Positions 42,309 through 50,507 of a stretch of 64,000 nucleotides of DNA are shown one piece after another (within the stretch, counting starts at the first letter, position 1; each line of letters begins with the position of its first letter). The position numbers and the translations under genes are program-made. Source of the stretch: Streptomyces griseoluteus (lineage in GTDB: Bacteria; Actinomycetota; Actinomycetes; Streptomycetales; Streptomycetaceae). Location: positions 1 to 64,000 of the forward strand of contig NZ_SRRU01000006.1 in the NCBI RefSeq assembly GCF_004784465.1, read 5' to 3'. The notes beneath the pieces are model-generated. The model did not search any database, was not told where the DNA came from, and was given only the letters and a program-made list of their open reading frames with translations.

Positions 42309-42314
42309 CGCCGC

Positions 42315-42719
42315 ATGAGCACTTCTCCCGCCCGTCTCGTCAGCGAGTTCCACCGCGCCTTCGGTCTCGACGCCCGCGCCGTACCCACCGAGATCAGTCC
42401 CGAACTCGCCGCGCACCGAGGGGAACTGCTCGCCGAGGAGGCCGCGGAGGTGGCCGAGGTCTCGGTCACCGGCCCCCTCGACCACCTCGCGCAGGAACTG
42501 GCGGACGTGGTCTACGTCGCCTACGGCACCGCCCTGGTCCACGGCATCGACCTCGACGAGGTCATCGCCGAGATCCACCGCGCCAACATGAGCAAGGTCG
42601 GGCCGTCCGGCGAGATCAGCCGCCGCGAGGACGGCAAGGTCCTGAAGGGCGACCACTACCGGGCGCCCGACGTGTCGGCGGTGCTGCGCCGCCAGGGATG
42701 GACCCCGGCCGAGCACTGA
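42315..42719 (+). CDS. MazG-like nucleotide pyrophosphohydrolase
   Basis: The 134-aa protein starts at ATG 42315, 6 bases after a TACAGT box and without a ribosome binding site, so it is probably leaderless. It is an all-alpha NTP pyrophosphohydrolase: the metal-binding EExxE-type motif (LLAEEAAEVAEV) and the second motif (HLAQELADVVYVAYGTA) are intact. Members hydrolyse non-canonical or excess nucleoside triphosphates. It lies between the orphan TAXI gene and miaB. The C-terminus (SRREDGKVLKGDHYRAPD) fits the short actinobacterial branch. Confidence 0.85.
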   Translation: MSTSPARLVSEFHRAFGLDARAVPTEISPELAAHRGELLAEEAAEVAEVSVTGPLDHLAQELADVVYVAYGTALVHGIDLDEVIAEIHRANMSKVGPSGEISRREDGKVLKGDHYRAPDVSAVLRRQGWTPAEH

Positions 42720-42796
42720 CGGCCCGGCTGTGTCCCCGGCCACGGGCCGCCGGGAGGGGGGACGGAGGGCGTCCGGGGACCGCCTACCCTTGACCC

Positions 42797-44323
42797 ATGA
42801 CCACCAGCAGCGACCGGAGCCCGGCAGTGGACGTTCGAGAAGCCAAGACGTACGAGGTGCGCACCTACGGGTGCCAGATGAACGTCCACGACTCCGAGCG
42901 ATTGTCCGGGCTGCTCGAGGACGCCGGTTACGTACGGGCGCCCGAGGGTTCGGACGGGGACGCCGACGTGGTCGTGTTCAACACGTGCGCGGTCCGCGAG
43001 AACGCGGACAACCGGCTCTACGGCAACCTCGGCCGGCTCGCGCCGCGCAAGGTGTCGCGCCCCGGGATGCAGATCGCGGTCGGCGGCTGTCTCGCCCAGA
43101 AGGACCGCGACACCATCGTGAAGCGGGCGCCCTGGGTCGACGTCGTCTTCGGTACGCACAACATCGGCAAGCTGCCCGTCCTGCTGGAGCGCGCCCGCGT
43201 CCAGGAGGAGGCGCAGGTCGAGATCGCCGAGTCGCTGGAGGCGTTCCCTTCCACCCTGCCGACCCGGCGCGAGAGCGCGTACGCGGCCTGGGTGTCGATC
43301 TCCGTCGGCTGCAACAACACCTGCACCTTCTGTATCGTCCCGGCGCTGCGCGGCAAGGAGAAGGACCGCAGGACCGGCGACATCCTCGCCGAGATCGAGG
43401 CGCTGGTGGCCGAGGGCGTCAGCGAGATCACCCTGCTCGGGCAGAACGTCAACGCCTACGGCTCGGACATCGGTGACCGCGAGGCGTTCAGCAAGCTGCT
43501 GCGGGCCTGCGGAAAGATCGAGGGCCTGGAGCGCGTCCGCTTCACCTCCCCCCACCCCCGCGACTTCACCGACGACGTGATCGCCGCCATGGCCGAGACG
43601 CCGAACGTGATGCCGCAGCTCCACATGCCGCTCCAGTCCGGCTCGGACTCCGTCCTGAAGGCGATGCGCCGCTCGTACCGGCAGGAGCGGTACCTCGGCA
43701 TCATCGAGAAGGTCCGCACCGCCATCCCGCACGCGGCCATCACCACCGACATCATCGTGGGCTTCCCCGGCGAGACCGAGGAGGACTTCGAGCAGACCAT
43801 GCAGGTGGTCCGCGAGGCCCGCTTCGCCCAGGCGTTCACCTTCCAGTACTCCAAGCGTCCCGGCACCCCCGCCGCGACCATGGAGGGGCAGATCCCCAAG
43901 GAGGTCGTGCAGGCGCGCTACGAGCGCCTCGTCGCCCTCCAGGAGGAGATCTCCTGGGAGGAGAACAAGAAGCAGGTCGGCCGCACCCTGGAGCTGATGG
44001 TCGCCGAGGGCGAGGGCCGCAAGGACGGCGCCACGCACCGCCTCTCCGGCCGCGCCCCCGACAACCGTCTGGTCCACTTCACCAAGCCGGACGAGGAGGT
44101 GCGCCCCGGCGACGTCGTCACCGTCGAGGTGACCTACGCCGCGCCGCACCACCTGCTCGCCGAGGGCCCCGTCCTCGCCGTGCGCCGCACGCGCGCGGGC
44201 GACGCCTGGGAGAAGCGCAACGCGGCCGAGACCACGGAGAAGGCCGGCGTCATGCTCGGCCTGCCGAAGATCGGTGTCCCCGCGCCGCTGCCGGCCGCCA
44301 CGAGCGGCTGCGGCTGCGACTGA
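42797..44323 (+). CDS. miaB: tRNA-2-methylthio-N6-dimethylallyladenosine synthase MiaB
   Basis: This 508-aa radical-SAM methylthiotransferase modifies i6A37 of tRNAs reading UNN codons, the product of MiaA (also in this window). It has an N-terminal UPF0004 domain (YEVRTYGCQMNVHDSERLSG), the radical-SAM triad in SVGCNNTCTFCIVP, and a TRAM domain near the C-terminus. TACCCT lies close before ATG 42797, so the mRNA may be leaderless. The C-terminal 40 residues end in a short Cys pair (SGCGCD), unusual but seen in streptomycetes. Confidence 0.96.
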   Translation: MTTSSDRSPAVDVREAKTYEVRTYGCQMNVHDSERLSGLLEDAGYVRAPEGSDGDADVVVFNTCAVRENADNRLYGNLGRLAPRKVSRPGMQIAVGGCLAQKDRDTIVKRAPWVDVVFGTHNIGKLPVLLERARVQEEAQVEIAESLEAFPSTLPTRRESAYAAWVSISVGCNNTCTFCIVPALRGKEKDRRTGDILAEIEALVAEGVSEITLLGQNVNAYGSDIGDREAFSKLLRACGKIEGLERVRFTSPHPRDFTDDVIAAMAETPNVMPQLHMPLQSGSDSVLKAMRRSYRQERYLGIIEKVRTAIPHAAITTDIIVGFPGETEEDFEQTMQVVREARFAQAFTFQYSKRPGTPAATMEGQIPKEVVQARYERLVALQEEISWEENKKQVGRTLELMVAEGEGRKDGATHRLSGRAPDNRLVHFTKPDEEVRPGDVVTVEVTYAAPHHLLAEGPVLAVRRTRAGDAWEKRNAAETTEKAGVMLGLPKIGVPAPLPAATSGCGCD

Positions 44324-44392
44324 CCCTTACCGCGCCTCGCCTCCGGTCCACGGCACGGGCCGGCCGGGGGTGAGGCGGTTACGCTGCCGATC

Positions 44393-45094
44393 ATGCTTGT
44401 CGCAGCCGCCGTCTGCCCCTGTCCCCCGCTGCTCGTCCCCGAGGTCGCCGCGGGTGCCGCGCCCGAGCTGGACGCCGCCCGAGCCGCCTGCGCGGAGGCG
44501 CTCGGTGTGCTCGCCGCCGGCCGCCCCGACCGCTTGGTGGTCCTCGGCCCCGCCGAGGAGGGCGGGCACTACCCGCAGGGCACTCGGGGTTCCTTCCAGG
44601 ACTTCGGCGTCGATCTGGCTGTGAGACTAGGCCCCGGGGACGCGCCCGGTCCGGAACTGCCCGCTTCTCTGGCCGTCGCCGCGTGGCTGCTGGCCCGGAC
44701 CGGCTGGACGGACGTACCGGTCGAGGGAGTGGCCGTGGACGCCGATCTCCCCGCCGACCAGTGCGCCCGACTCGGAGCGGAGATCGCTGGGGGGAACGAC
44801 CGGATCGCTTTGCTCGTGATGGGCGACGGCAGCGCCTCCCGCACGGTCAAGGCCCCCGGCTATCTCGACGACCGCGCGGCCCCCTTCGACGCCGAGGCCG
44901 CCCGCGCCCTGGGCACTGCCGACCTCGCGGCCCTCGCCGCACTCGACACCGGCCTGGCCCGCGCACTCCATGCGTCCGGCCGCGCCCCCTGGCAGGTCCT
45001 CGCCGCGGCGGCCGAGGACGCGGGCCTGGACGGCACCCTGCTGTACGACGAGGCGCCGTACGGCGTCGGCTACCTCGTCGCCGCCTGGAGCTAG
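44393..45094 (+). CDS. Class III extradiol dioxygenase-like protein
   Basis: The 233-aa protein (MLVAAAVCPCPPLLVPEVAAG) belongs to the family that shares a fold with class III extradiol dioxygenase subunit B (LigB-like) and is found between miaB and miaA in actinobacteria. His residues expected for iron ligation in true dioxygenases are not obvious. A TACGCT box lies 7 bases before ATG 44393, suggesting a leaderless mRNA. Its function is unknown; the position between two tRNA-modification genes is conserved as far as I recall. The stop shares CTAG with the convergent antitoxin-like gene. Confidence 0.78.
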   Translation: MLVAAAVCPCPPLLVPEVAAGAAPELDAARAACAEALGVLAAGRPDRLVVLGPAEEGGHYPQGTRGSFQDFGVDLAVRLGPGDAPGPELPASLAVAAWLLARTGWTDVPVEGVAVDADLPADQCARLGAEIAGGNDRIALLVMGDGSASRTVKAPGYLDDRAAPFDAEAARALGTADLAALAALDTGLARALHASGRAPWQVLAAAAEDAGLDGTLLYDEAPYGVGYLVAAWS

Positions 45095-45354
45095 CTCTTC
45101 GGCGGAGTCCGGGGTGGGGTCTGCGGGCCCTCGCCGGGCTTCCGGCCCTCCTGGCCGAGGCGGTCCACCGCTTCCTTCGCCTTGTCCGTACCGGCGTGGA
45201 TCTTGTCGGTGTACTTGCCCTTGGTCCGCTGGTCGACCAGCTGCGCGGCCTTGTCGAGACCGTCCTGCACCGCGTCGCCGTGCTGCCGGGCCAGGTCCGT
45301 CACCTTGTCCTTGGCCGGGCCGAGCGCTGCCTTCACATTGTCGAACAGACCCAT
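45091..45354 (-). CDS. Rv0909/MT0933-type antitoxin-like small protein
   Basis: The 87-aa protein starts at ATG 45354 behind GGAAGG. MGLFDNVKAALGPAKDKVTD with amphipathic Lys/Asp-rich helices (QHGDAVQDGLDKAAQLVDQRTKGKYTDKI) fits the MT0933-like antitoxin family. No toxin gene is adjacent, so the toxin-antitoxin role is doubtful here; many Streptomyces homologues are orphan. The C-terminal ~15 residues are Pro/Thr-rich. Confidence 0.82.
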   Translation of the reverse strand: MGLFDNVKAALGPAKDKVTDLARQHGDAVQDGLDKAAQLVDQRTKGKYTDKIHAGTDKAKEAVDRLGQEGRKPGEGPQTPPRTPPKS

Positions 45355-45535
45355 GATCCACCTTCCGGAACAGCCCAAATGCGCGTGATGCGGCGCTTGT
45401 GAGTGACGCTACCCCGCCCCAAGCGGCGTCACACCATGCGTCCGCCCAGGTCACGCCCGTAACCCCTGACCGCGTAACCGCACGTCATTCGCCGTCGGCC
45501 ACCGGCGGGCCCGCGACGTTTGCGAGACTGGTGCG

Positions 45536-46474
45536 GTGAGCAGTGCATCCCCCGCCCCCCGTGTCATCGCCGTCGTCGGCCCCACCGCGGCCGGAAAGTC
45601 CGACCTCGGCGTCTTCCTGGCCCAGCAGCTCGGCGGCGAGGTCATCAACGCCGACTCGATGCAGCTCTACCGGGGGATGGACATCGGCACCGCCAAGCTC
45701 ACCCCCGAGGAACGCGGCGGAATCCCACACCATCTGCTCGACATCTGGGACGTGACGGTCGCCGCCTCCGTCGCCGAGTACCAGAAGCTGGCCCGCGCCC
45801 GCATCGACGCCCTCCTCGCCGAGGGCCGCTGGCCGATCCTGGTCGGCGGCTCAGGACTGTACGTGCGCGGCGCCGTCGACAACCTGGAGTTCCCCGGCAC
45901 CGACCCCGAGGTCCGGGGCCGCCTTGAGGACGAGCTGGCCCTGCGCGGCCCCGGCGCCCTGCACGCGCGCCTCGCCGCCGCCGACCCCGAGGCCGCGCGC
46001 GCCATCCTGCCCAGCAACGGCCGCCGCATCGTCCGCGCTCTGGAGGTCATCGAGATCACCGGGCGCCCCTTCACGGCCAACCTCCCCGGCCACGACTCGG
46101 TCTACGACACCCTCCAGATCGGCGTCGACGTCGCCCGCCCCGAGCTGGACGAGCGCATCGCGCGCCGCGTCGACCTCATGTGGGAGGCCGGGCTCGTGGA
46201 CGAGGTGCGCGCGCTGGAGGCCCGGGGGCTGCGCGAGGGCCGTACCGCGTCCCGCGCGCTCGGGTACCAGCAGGTGCTCAACGCGCTCGCCGGAGAGTGC
46301 ACCGAGGAGGAGGCGCGCGTGGAGACCGTGCGTACCACCAAGCGCTTCGCACGCCGCCAGGACACGTGGTTCCGGCGCGACCCCAGGGTCCACTGGCTCA
46401 GCGGGGCCGCGGCGGACCGCGGGGAACTTCCGGGGCGGGCGCTGACGTTGGTCGAACGACCGGTCACAGCCTGA
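45536..46474 (+). CDS. miaA: tRNA dimethylallyltransferase MiaA
   Basis: This 312-aa enzyme transfers a dimethylallyl group to A37 of tRNAs reading UNN codons, the step before MiaB. It starts at GTG 45536. Walker A is GPTAAGKS (15-22), the tRNA-binding DSMQLYRGMDIGTAK follows, and the C-terminal RRQDTWFRRDPRVHWL stretch is present. Position ahead of dapF and hflX resembles the miaA-hflX grouping of many bacteria. Confidence 0.96.
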   Translation: MSSASPAPRVIAVVGPTAAGKSDLGVFLAQQLGGEVINADSMQLYRGMDIGTAKLTPEERGGIPHHLLDIWDVTVAASVAEYQKLARARIDALLAEGRWPILVGGSGLYVRGAVDNLEFPGTDPEVRGRLEDELALRGPGALHARLAAADPEAARAILPSNGRRIVRALEVIEITGRPFTANLPGHDSVYDTLQIGVDVARPELDERIARRVDLMWEAGLVDEVRALEARGLREGRTASRALGYQQVLNALAGECTEEEARVETVRTTKRFARRQDTWFRRDPRVHWLSGAAADRGELPGRALTLVERPVTA

Positions 46475-46581
46475 TCACGTCCTGGCATCGGGATGCGCCA
46501 CCGGTCAGCCCGGCCTCCGGCGCCGTGCCATCATCGAGCTTCGATCGACCAGTGAAGTCCTAGTTGGGAGGGCGCGTGGCG

Positions 46582-47082
46582 ATGGAGGCCAGCCCTCGTG
46601 ACACCGCAGCAGGCACCGAGCACATCACCACCGACGGTGACGAGCCCGGCGCCGAGGACCGTCTGACCGACGACGGCCCGGACGACATCCCGATCGTGGT
46701 CGTCGCCGACGGACCGACGCCCGAGGAGATGTTCGCGGGCGGCCCCGAGGTCGAGGTCGAACTGCGCCCGCAGCGACGGCTGCGCATCTGGCAGCTCGCG
46801 CCCATCGTGGGTCTGGCCGCGCTCGGCTCGCTGATGTTCGCCTTCCCGCTCGCCTTCGACTTCGGCGACAGCGGCGCGGTCATCGCCATGCTGGGCCTGC
46901 TGATCTGCTCCTGCGCCGCCGGCTGGGGCATGATGGCCGCCCGCCGCGTCGGCTACACCTGGCCCGGCCTGCCCCCGCGCGGCTCCGGCCGCCGCGCCGA
47001 CTGGCGCGTCGCCCTCTCCTACGCGCTGCTCGTGGGCGTCGTCGCGGTCCTGGCGGTATGGCGGGTCGCCCGCCTGCGCTAG
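46582..47082 (+). CDS. Predicted membrane protein of unknown function
   Basis: The 166-aa protein is started at ATG 46582 (GGGAGGG lies 9 bases upstream; GTG 46576 is an alternative). About 65 acidic, disordered residues precede two or three hydrophobic segments (LAPIVGLAALGSLMFAFPLAF, GAVIAMLGLLICSCAAGWGM, ALSYALLVGVVAVLAVWRV). It sits between miaA and dapF. I do not recognise a function. Confidence 0.75.
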   Translation: MEASPRDTAAGTEHITTDGDEPGAEDRLTDDGPDDIPIVVVADGPTPEEMFAGGPEVEVELRPQRRLRIWQLAPIVGLAALGSLMFAFPLAFDFGDSGAVIAMLGLLICSCAAGWGMMAARRVGYTWPGLPPRGSGRRADWRVALSYALLVGVVAVLAVWRVARLR

Positions 47083-47133
47083 CGCCCCCGGCTGTCCTCG
47101 GACGGTGTCCGGGACACCCCGTAGGATCGAGGG

Positions 47134-48015
47134 ATGAGCACGCGGATCGCATTCCTCAAGGGTCACGGCACCGAGAACGACTTCGTGATCGTGCCCGACC
47201 CCGAGAACGCCCTCGACCTGACGCCCGCCGCCGTGGCCGCGCTCTGCGACCGCCGGGCCGGCATCGGCGGCGACGGGGTGCTGCACGTGGTGCGCTCCGC
47301 CGCGCACCCCGAGGCCCGTGACATGGCCGGCGAGGCCGAGTGGTTCATGGACTACCGCAACGGGGACGGCTCGGTCGCCGAGATGTGCGGCAACGGGGTC
47401 CGTGTGTTCGCGCGCTACCTCCAGCACGCCGGACATGTGGGCGAAGGCGACCTCACGGTCGCCACGCGCGGAGGCGTGAAGCGCGTCCACATCGCCAAGG
47501 ACGACGCCGGCGCCGGAGACGTCACCGTCGGCATGGGCCGGGCCCGCCTGCCCGAGGGCGAGGTCACGGTCAGCGTCGGCGCGCGGAGCTGGCCCGCGCG
47601 GAACGTGAACATGGGCAACCCGCACGCCGTCGCCTTCGTGGACGACCTCGCGCACGCCGGTGACCTGCACACCGAGCCGCCGGTCGGGCCGGAGGGCGCC
47701 TACCCGGAGGGCGTCAACGTGGAGTTCGTCGTCGACCGGGCCCCCGGACACGTCGCCATGCGCGTGCACGAGCGCGGCTCCGGGGAGACCCGCTCGTGCG
47801 GCACGGGCGCGTGCGCCGTCGCGGTGGCCGCCGCCCGGCGCGACGGCGCCGACCCAGCCGTCACCGGCACCCCGGCGACGTACGCCGTGGACGTGCCCGG
47901 CGGCCGGCTGGTCATCACCGAACGACCGGATGGTGAGATCGAGATGACGGGTCCCGCCGTGATCGTCGCCGAGGGCGAGATCGACGCAGAGTGGCTGGAA
48001 AACGCGGCCCGCTGA
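47134..48015 (+). CDS. dapF: Diaminopimelate epimerase DapF
   Basis: The 293-aa enzyme interconverts LL- and meso-diaminopimelate for peptidoglycan and lysine. Streptomyces uses LL-DAP in its cell wall, so the enzyme mainly serves lysine synthesis. The two catalytic cysteines lie in AEMCGNGVR (Cys85) and RSCGTGAC (Cys222). TAGGAT 6 bases before ATG 47134 suggests a leaderless mRNA. Confidence 0.97.
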   Translation: MSTRIAFLKGHGTENDFVIVPDPENALDLTPAAVAALCDRRAGIGGDGVLHVVRSAAHPEARDMAGEAEWFMDYRNGDGSVAEMCGNGVRVFARYLQHAGHVGEGDLTVATRGGVKRVHIAKDDAGAGDVTVGMGRARLPEGEVTVSVGARSWPARNVNMGNPHAVAFVDDLAHAGDLHTEPPVGPEGAYPEGVNVEFVVDRAPGHVAMRVHERGSGETRSCGTGACAVAVAAARRDGADPAVTGTPATYAVDVPGGRLVITERPDGEIEMTGPAVIVAEGEIDAEWLENAAR

Positions 48016-48299
48016 CCTGGACGAACCGTTTCCCGGCGGCTCTGTACGCCGGGGACCAGCCGTTCTCCGACAGCGAGGCCGTTCGAAACCGCGGCCGACG
48101 GGAGGGCGCGTGGCTCAAAATCTAAACCTCCGTTCCGTCGCTCGAATGGGTGATCCGTTTCACGCTGGCCGAGAGGCGGTCGGGAGCACGTGATGGGCTC
48201 GATAGCATCAAGCACCGGCACGGACGGGGGAACGTCGCCAACCCTGAGCCGCGTATGCCCTTCGGGCCCCGTCCGCCGGTACACGAGCCGGAGGTGCCC

Positions 48300-50438
48300 A
48301 TGAGTGCGGAGGCCACGAACCCTGCGAGCCCAGGCCCGGTAGCGCCCTCGGCGCCCGCGGTGGCCCGCAGGAAGTCCCGGCCGCGGATCGATCTGCGCAG
48401 GCTGGGCCGGGCCGCGCTGCTCGGCCCCGCCGTCCGGAGCAAGCTGCCCGACGCCATCGGACACATCGCCGAGGCCCACCGCGCCCACCACCCCGACGCC
48501 GACCTCGACCCGCTGCGCCGTGCCTACCTCCTGGCGGAGACCTCCCACCGCGGCCAGATGCGCAAGAGCGGCGAGCCGTACATCACCCACCCCCTCGCGG
48601 TCACCCTGATCCTCGCCGAACTCGGCGCCGAGACCACCACGCTGACCGCCTCCCTCCTCCACGACACCGTCGAGGACACCGACGTGACGCTCGACCAGGT
48701 CGGGGAGGAGTTCGGGGAGGAGGTCCGCTACCTCGTCGACGGCGTGACCAAGCTGGAGAAGGTCGACTACGGCGCCGCCGCCGAGCCGGAGACCTTCCGC
48801 AAGATGCTCGTCGCCACCGGCAACGACGTCCGCGTGATGTCGATCAAACTCGCCGACCGGCTGCACAACATGCGCACCCTCGGCGTGATGCGCCCCGAGA
48901 AACAGGCGCGGATCGCCAAGGTCACCCGTGACGTCCTCATCCCGCTCGCCGAACGCCTCGGTGTCCAGGCCCTGAAGACCGAGCTGGAGGACCTCGTCTT
49001 CGCCATCCTCCACCCCGAGGAATACGCCCGCACCAGCGAACTCATCGCACAGAACGCCGCCGGGGGAGACCCGCTCGCCGAGGTCGCCGACGAGGTGCGC
49101 GCGGTGCTCCGCGAGGCCGACATCCCGGCCGAGGTCCTCATCCGCCCCCGCCACTTCGTCTCCGTCCACCGCGTCTCCCGCAAGCGCGGCCCGCTGCGCG
49201 GCACCGACTTCGGCCGTCTGCTGGTGCTGGTGAACGAGGACGCGGACTGTTACGCCGTCCTCGGTGAACTGCACACCTGTCTCACCCCGGTGGTCTCGGA
49301 GTTCAAGGACTTCATCGCCGTACCGAAGTTCAACCTCTACCAGTCGCTGCACACCGCCGTGGCCCGCCCGGACGGCCAGGTCGTCGAGGTTCTCATCCGC
49401 ACCCACCGCATGCACCAGGCCGCCGAGGCCGGGGTGATCGCCCTCGGCAACCCCTACGCCCCGCCCGCCGAGGAACAGAGCGCCGGTCTCGACGGCGAGC
49501 GGGCCGACCCCACCCGCCCCGGCTGGCTGTCCCGCCTCCTCGACTGGCAGCGCGGCGCCCCCGACCCCGCCACCTTCTGGTCCACCCTGCGCGACGACCT
49601 CGCCCAGGACCGCGAGATCACCGTCGTCCGGCCCGACGGCGGCACCCTGGGCCTCCCCGAGGGCGCCACCTGCGTCGACGCCGCCTATGCCCAGTACGGC
49701 GACGATGCCCACGCCTGCATCGGCGCCCGCGTCAACGGCCGTCTGGCCGCCCTCGGCACAGTCCTGCGCGACGGCGACACCGTGCAGCTCCTCATGGGCC
49801 AGGACCCGGCCTCCGAACCCTCCCGCGAGTGGCTGGAGCACGCCCACACCCCGGCCGCCCGCATCGCCATCCAGCGCTGGCTCGCGGCCCACCCCGGCGC
49901 CGACGCCCGCGCCTCGGACACCGCCGACAGCACCGCTGACAGCACCGGAGGCAGCCGCCCCGCCAGCAGCGCCCCCGCCGCGCGCCCCCGCGGCGCCGAC
50001 GTGCTGCTGGACCGGCCGGGCGGCCCGGTGCGCCTGGCCGGCTGCTGCACGCCCGTGCCGCCCGACGACATCGTCGGCTTCGCCGTGCGCGGGGGAGCGG
50101 TGACCGTGCACCGGGTGGAGTGCTCCATGGTCGAGGACATGAAGGGCCGGGGGCGCGAGGAGATCGCCGTGCGCTGGGGGGACACCACCGCGTGCCGGGT
50201 CACCCTGGTCGCCGAATCGTTCAGCCGTCCCCATCTGCTCGCCGACCTCACCGAGGCGATCGCCGTGGAGGGTGCCGAGATCGTCTCCGCCACCGTGGAG
50301 TCCCCCAGCCAGCAGCGGGTCCGCCACACCTACACCCTCCAGCTCCCCGACGCCGCCGAACTGCCCGCCCTGATGCGGGCGATGCGGGACGTGCCCGGCG
50401 TGTACGACGTCAGCCGGGCCCAGGCGCCCGCCGCCTGA
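48300..50438 (+). CDS. rshA: RelA/SpoT homologue RshA
   Basis: The 712-aa protein starts at ATG 48300, with GGAGGT 4 bases upstream. It has an HD hydrolase domain (about 70-230; HRGQMRKSGEPYITHPLAV, LLHDTVEDT), a ppGpp-synthetase-like domain (about 270-390; RPRHFVSVHR, FKDFIAVPKFNLYQSLHT), a TGS domain (about 445-505), and a C-terminal zinc-finger/ACT region (GCCTPVPPDDIVGF, FSRPHLLADLTEAI). The hydrolase motifs are intact, whereas several synthetase residues are changed. It matches the second RelA/SpoT homologue of S. coelicolor (SCO5794), less active in starvation response than RelA. Confidence 0.93.
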   Translation: MSAEATNPASPGPVAPSAPAVARRKSRPRIDLRRLGRAALLGPAVRSKLPDAIGHIAEAHRAHHPDADLDPLRRAYLLAETSHRGQMRKSGEPYITHPLAVTLILAELGAETTTLTASLLHDTVEDTDVTLDQVGEEFGEEVRYLVDGVTKLEKVDYGAAAEPETFRKMLVATGNDVRVMSIKLADRLHNMRTLGVMRPEKQARIAKVTRDVLIPLAERLGVQALKTELEDLVFAILHPEEYARTSELIAQNAAGGDPLAEVADEVRAVLREADIPAEVLIRPRHFVSVHRVSRKRGPLRGTDFGRLLVLVNEDADCYAVLGELHTCLTPVVSEFKDFIAVPKFNLYQSLHTAVARPDGQVVEVLIRTHRMHQAAEAGVIALGNPYAPPAEEQSAGLDGERADPTRPGWLSRLLDWQRGAPDPATFWSTLRDDLAQDREITVVRPDGGTLGLPEGATCVDAAYAQYGDDAHACIGARVNGRLAALGTVLRDGDTVQLLMGQDPASEPSREWLEHAHTPAARIAIQRWLAAHPGADARASDTADSTADSTGGSRPASSAPAARPRGADVLLDRPGGPVRLAGCCTPVPPDDIVGFAVRGGAVTVHRVECSMVEDMKGRGREEIAVRWGDTTACRVTLVAESFSRPHLLADLTEAIAVEGAEIVSATVESPSQQRVRHTYTLQLPDAAELPALMRAMRDVPGVYDVSRAQAPAA

Positions 50439-50507
50439 CCGACCCGATCGGGTGGGCCTGGCGCGCGCCGTCGCCACCCGGCGGCCGGGCGCTGGTAGCG
50501 GTGGGGC

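Noticed and set aside
48150..48299. Upstream extension of rshA to 48150
   Set aside because: ATG 48300 has an excellent GGAGGT site 4 bases upstream, while the extension has none and is low in complexity.
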